From CAYZMH01 sp964479445 (lineage in GTDB: Bacteria > Bacteroidota > Bacteroidia > Bacteroidales > GCA-2748055): DNA of 9,136 nucleotides. Below the pieces are notes generated by a model, which saw only the letters and a list, made by a program, of their open reading frames with translations, was not told the origin of the DNA and did no database searches. Both the position numbers and the translations under genes were made by a program. Below are positions 6,894 through 9,136 of the stretch, one piece after another; within the stretch, counting starts at the first letter, position 1; each line of letters begins with the position of its first letter. The stretch lies in assembly GCA_964479445.1 (NCBI GenBank), contig CAYZMH010000108.1, positions 1 to 9,136 of the forward strand, given 5' to 3'.

Positions 6894-7466
6894 ATGGAAT
6901 ACATACTTATCATCATCGGCGCTGTATTTGTCAGCAACATCGTATTGAACCAGTTCCTGGGTATTTGTCCGTTTATCGGCGTATCCAGCAAGGTGGAAAC
7001 CGCCTTCGGGATGACCGGGGCCGTGACCTTCGTGATGGTGATCGCCACCCTGGTAACCTACCTCATCTTTAAATATATCCTTGTGCCCCTGGAACTGGAG
7101 TACCTGCGCACCATCTCCTTTATCCTGGTGATCGCCTCGCTGGTACAGCTGGTGGAGATCATCCTCAAAAAGATCAGTCCGCCCCTCTACCAGGCCCTGG
7201 GCATCTTCCTTCCCCTGATCACCACCAACTGCGCGGTACTCGGGGTAGCCGTACTGGCCGTTCAGAATGATTTTAACCTGCTGGGCAGCGTGGTCTTTGC
7301 CATCGGGAATGCACTGGGATTCGGACTTGCCCTGGTGACCTTCTCGGGCATCCGCGAACAACTGGACCTGCTCAATGTCCCCAAACCCATGCGGGGCGTT
7401 CCCATTGCCTTTATTGTGGCCGGACTCATGGCGCTGGCTTTCCTGGGCTTCACCGGAATCGTATAA
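6894..7466 (+). CDS. rnfA: Rnf complex subunit A, membrane subunit
   Basis: RnfA (NqrE-like) is the 190-residue membrane partner of RnfE, with about six helices. The segments NQFLGICPFIGVSSKVETA and LPLITTNCAVLGVA mirror those of RnfE, showing the ancient duplication that produced the pair. C25 and C113 are expected to complete the four-cysteine site for the intramembrane [2Fe-2S] cluster. Length and motifs are complete and ordinary. It is the last Rnf gene of the B-C-D-G-E-A order usual in this group; the HD-domain gene begins 12 bases after its stop. Confidence 0.97.
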   Translation: MEYILIIIGAVFVSNIVLNQFLGICPFIGVSSKVETAFGMTGAVTFVMVIATLVTYLIFKYILVPLELEYLRTISFILVIASLVQLVEIILKKISPPLYQALGIFLPLITTNCAVLGVAVLAVQNDFNLLGSVVFAIGNALGFGLALVTFSGIREQLDLLNVPKPMRGVPIAFIVAGLMALAFLGFTGIV

Positions 7467-7478
7467 TCTGCAACCGGC

Positions 7479-8132
7479 GTGATACCATCGGAGAAAGAGC
7501 TGATCCGGAAAACCGAACAATTTGTCAGGAAAGAGGCCCTTCCGGCTGACAGCGGGCACGACTGGGAACACACGCGCCGGGTAAGGCGCCTTGCATTGCA
7601 CATCCATGAACTGGAGCAGGAAGGGGACCGGCTGGTCATTGAGCTGGCCGCCCTGCTGCATGATATCGCCGACAGCAAGTTCCACGACGGAGATGAAACC
7701 CTTGGCGGGGAAACCGCCACGCGGTTCCTGGAAGGGAACGGACTGGACCGGGGGCGCATCGGTAAGATCCGGGAGATTATTGATCACATCTCCTTCAAAC
7801 ATCTGGGTAAAAAGGAGCCGGATCGCAGCATTGAATTTATGATCGTCCAGGACGCCGACCGGCTGGATGCCATGGGAGCCATCGGTATCGCACGGGCTTT
7901 CAGCTACGGCGGTTACAAAGGCCGGAAGATGCACGATCCCCGTATCCCGGTGAGAACCTACAAAACAAGCGATGAATACAAACGGTCTGACGCCCCCACC
8001 ATCAACCACTTCCATGAGAAACTCCTGAAGCTGAAAGACCTCATGAATACCGAAACCGGCCACGCGATCGCCGAAGAACGACACCGGTTCATGCAAACGT
8101 TCCTTGACCGCTTCCTGGATGAGTGGGGCTGA
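7479..8132 (+). CDS. HD-domain phosphohydrolase, YedJ-like
   Basis: This is a predicted metal-dependent phosphohydrolase of the HD superfamily, soluble and cytoplasmic, 217 residues, close to the usual length for the YedJ-like group. Metal-site residues are visible: H31 in SGHDWEHTRRV, H61-D62 in LLHDIADSKFHDGDE, and the distal aspartate in VQDADRLDAMGAIGIARAF (D127; D125 and D130 are nearby). The C-terminal half carries the group hallmarks SYGGYKGRK, TINHFHEKLLKLKDLMNTETG and a helical end. The start is GTG at 7479, 12 bases after rnfA; no earlier start fits and no Shine-Dalgarno is obvious. Spacing and strand suggest it is the last gene of the rnf transcript. The substrate is unknown; members of the wider superfamily act on nucleotides or other phosphate compounds. 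A functional link to Rnf is not shown. Confidence 0.9.
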   Translation: MIPSEKELIRKTEQFVRKEALPADSGHDWEHTRRVRRLALHIHELEQEGDRLVIELAALLHDIADSKFHDGDETLGGETATRFLEGNGLDRGRIGKIREIIDHISFKHLGKKEPDRSIEFMIVQDADRLDAMGAIGIARAFSYGGYKGRKMHDPRIPVRTYKTSDEYKRSDAPTINHFHEKLLKLKDLMNTETGHAIAEERHRFMQTFLDRFLDEWG

Positions 8133-8152
8133 TCCGGCTGACCTATCTTCCA

Positions 8153-8202
8153 GATATACATATTTTTATACATATTTAAATACGTATTTAAATATGTATA
8201 TC
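8153..8202. terminator. Perfect AT-rich palindrome, probable bidirectional terminator
   Basis: Bases 8167-8183 (TATACATATTTAAATAC) are exactly the reverse complement of 8184-8200, a 34-base perfect palindrome. The 11-base word TATACATATTT also occurs as a direct repeat at 8155-8165, 12 bases upstream of its copy in the left arm. Consequently GATATACATATTT (8153-8165) can also pair with 8190-8202, giving an alternative hairpin. The site lies between two converging genes (HD gene end 8132, Omp85 gene end 8242), with A/T runs on both sides. That is the expected place for a shared terminator. A protein-binding or cruciform-forming site is the alternative. Confidence 0.6.
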
Positions 8203-8241
8203 AGTCCCGCAGCGAGCGGCGAAAGAACTCCTGCATCCTGA

Positions 8242-9136
8242 TCAATAGAGGAAGTTCAGGTTGATATACAAACCTGAATCACCATCGGTCTCCTTGACCG
8301 CCATCCCGTAGTCCACGGTGACAATGAAATTCTGGTTCAGCACGAAATGGATTCCTCCCCCGTACCCCAGGTGGGGCACCTCCTTTGCATCCAGGTCCAG
8401 CGTGGCCAGGGCTTCGGCGGGAAGACCACCGGTTTCAAAATCATACTTCTGGGTCACCATTCCTCCGTCCAGGAAGGCCGACAGGGCTATGTAGAAATTC
8501 TGCCTGAAAAGTTTGGTCTTTAAGATTTTCCCCCGCAGCTCAAAATTACCGTAGGCGAACCCTTCTCCCACAATGCGGTTGCGCCGCACTCCGCGTACGG
8601 TTTTGGACCCTCCTACCCCGTCGGTTGTAAGCTTGGGTACGGTATTGAACAGGTAGGGCATCATGTAGAAGGGCATCTCCCCGGTAAGCTTGCCCTGGTA
8701 AGAGAGCCGGTAGGCAAAATTCATCCAGTCGGGAATGATGGTGAAATACTGCCGGTGGGTTAAGATCAGCCGGGAATAGGAATAGTCGGTGTTGCTCAAA
8801 AATGAGGGAGCATAATGCAGTTGCATCTCGGTCCATATCCCCCTGAACGGATTGGGTTCGTTATCGCGTGTATCATAGATCAACCCGGCTTTCAGCAACG
8901 TATGGTTTCCTCCCCTGGCCTGGTCTTCGGGGATAATCCCCCAGTCAACGTAGTCTTTATACAATCCGTTGGGGGATAACAGGTCCTCCTCGTCCTTGCC
9001 TTCATTCAGCCGGTCGGTATCCACCGAATCAATCGTGTTGCCGTAAAATCCAACGCCGCCCAGCCAGCGAAACGTGTTTCCCTGGATCTTTCCCTGGAAA
9101 TCAGCCTTGATCCGCCAGAGCTTGCGGGAATGCTTG
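8242..9136 (-). CDS. Omp85/BamA-like outer-membrane surface antigen, 5'-truncated by window edge
   Basis: The visible part is the C-terminal 297 residues of a protein that would reside in the outer membrane as a beta-barrel. The frame is open to the right edge, so the GTG at 9022-9024 is internal and the start and any N-terminal POTRA or other domains lie outside. Features of the bacterial surface antigen (D15) domain are GLIYDTRDNEPNPFRGIW, the VRG motif (TVRGVRRNRIVG, bases 8590-8598 for VRG) followed by FAYGNFELRG, and alternating hydrophobic strands to the end. The last residues YINLNFLY give an aromatic end, as expected for barrel insertion. Bacteroidetes carry several such paralogues, so it need not be the essential BamA; TamA-like or other Omp85 roles are possible. 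It is transcribed towards the HD gene. Confidence 0.8.
   Translation of the reverse strand, partial: KHSRKLWRIKADFQGKIQGNTFRWLGGVGFYGNTIDSVDTDRLNEGKDEEDLLSPNGLYKDYVDWGIIPEDQARGGNHTLLKAGLIYDTRDNEPNPFRGIWTEMQLHYAPSFLSNTDYSYSRLILTHRQYFTIIPDWMNFAYRLSYQGKLTGEMPFYMMPYLFNTVPKLTTDGVGGSKTVRGVRRNRIVGEGFAYGNFELRGKILKTKLFRQNFYIALSAFLDGGMVTQKYDFETGGLPAEALATLDLDAKEVPHLGYGGGIHFVLNQNFIVTVDYGMAVKETDGDSGLYINLNFLY

Noticed and set aside
6270..8096. A 608-codon open frame on the minus strand opposite rnfE, rnfA and the HD gene
   Set aside because: The plus strand carries three conserved proteins with intact motifs. The minus reading is His/Gln/Asp/Gly-rich and resembles no known protein, as expected for the mirror of GC-rich coding DNA.

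Overview
The window most likely comes from a member of the Bacteroidetes, probably order Bacteroidales; the genus cannot be resolved from the sequence. The gene order rseC-rnfB-rnfC-rnfD-rnfG-rnfE-rnfA, an RnfB with an extended cysteine-rich region, a DAITAST flavin site in RnfG, mostly weak or absent Shine-Dalgarno sequences, a TAnnTTTG-type promoter match and an Omp85-family outer-membrane barrel all fit that group. Coding DNA looks GC-rich by eye, and the intergenic control regions are clearly AT-richer.

Layout. (1) Bases 2-1681, plus strand: the C-terminal four fifths or so of RecG helicase, cut by the left edge. (2) Bases 1682-2019: a 338-base gap. A degenerate tandem array of about 15-base period starts at the recG stop codon and runs to about 1890. 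Two small hairpins and a candidate promoter follow. (3) Bases 2020-7466, plus strand: seven tightly packed genes, rseC and rnfBCDGEA. Gaps range from an 8-base overlap to 39 bases, so they are very probably one operon. (4) Bases 7479-8132, plus strand: an HD-domain phosphohydrolase with a GTG start 12 bases after rnfA, probably on the same transcript. (5) Bases 8133-8241: a convergent intergenic region holding a perfect 34-base AT-rich palindrome, probably a two-way terminator. (6) Bases 8242-9136, minus strand: the C-terminal part of an Omp85/BamA-like surface antigen, cut by the right edge.

How the genes work together. RnfB (many Fe-S clusters), RnfC (flavin, NADH and two Fe-S clusters), RnfG and RnfD (covalent flavins) and RnfE/RnfA (membrane pair sharing a cluster) form a complete Rnf complex. 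It passes electrons between reduced ferredoxin and NAD+ and couples this to Na+ or H+ movement across the inner membrane. RseC is a small two-helix membrane protein that regularly accompanies Rnf/Rsx loci. No ApbE flavin transferase, which RnfG and RnfD need, is present here, so it must be encoded elsewhere. I do not see a wholly new multi-gene system. The least explained elements are the 15-base repeat array after recG and the AT-rich palindrome at 8153-8202.
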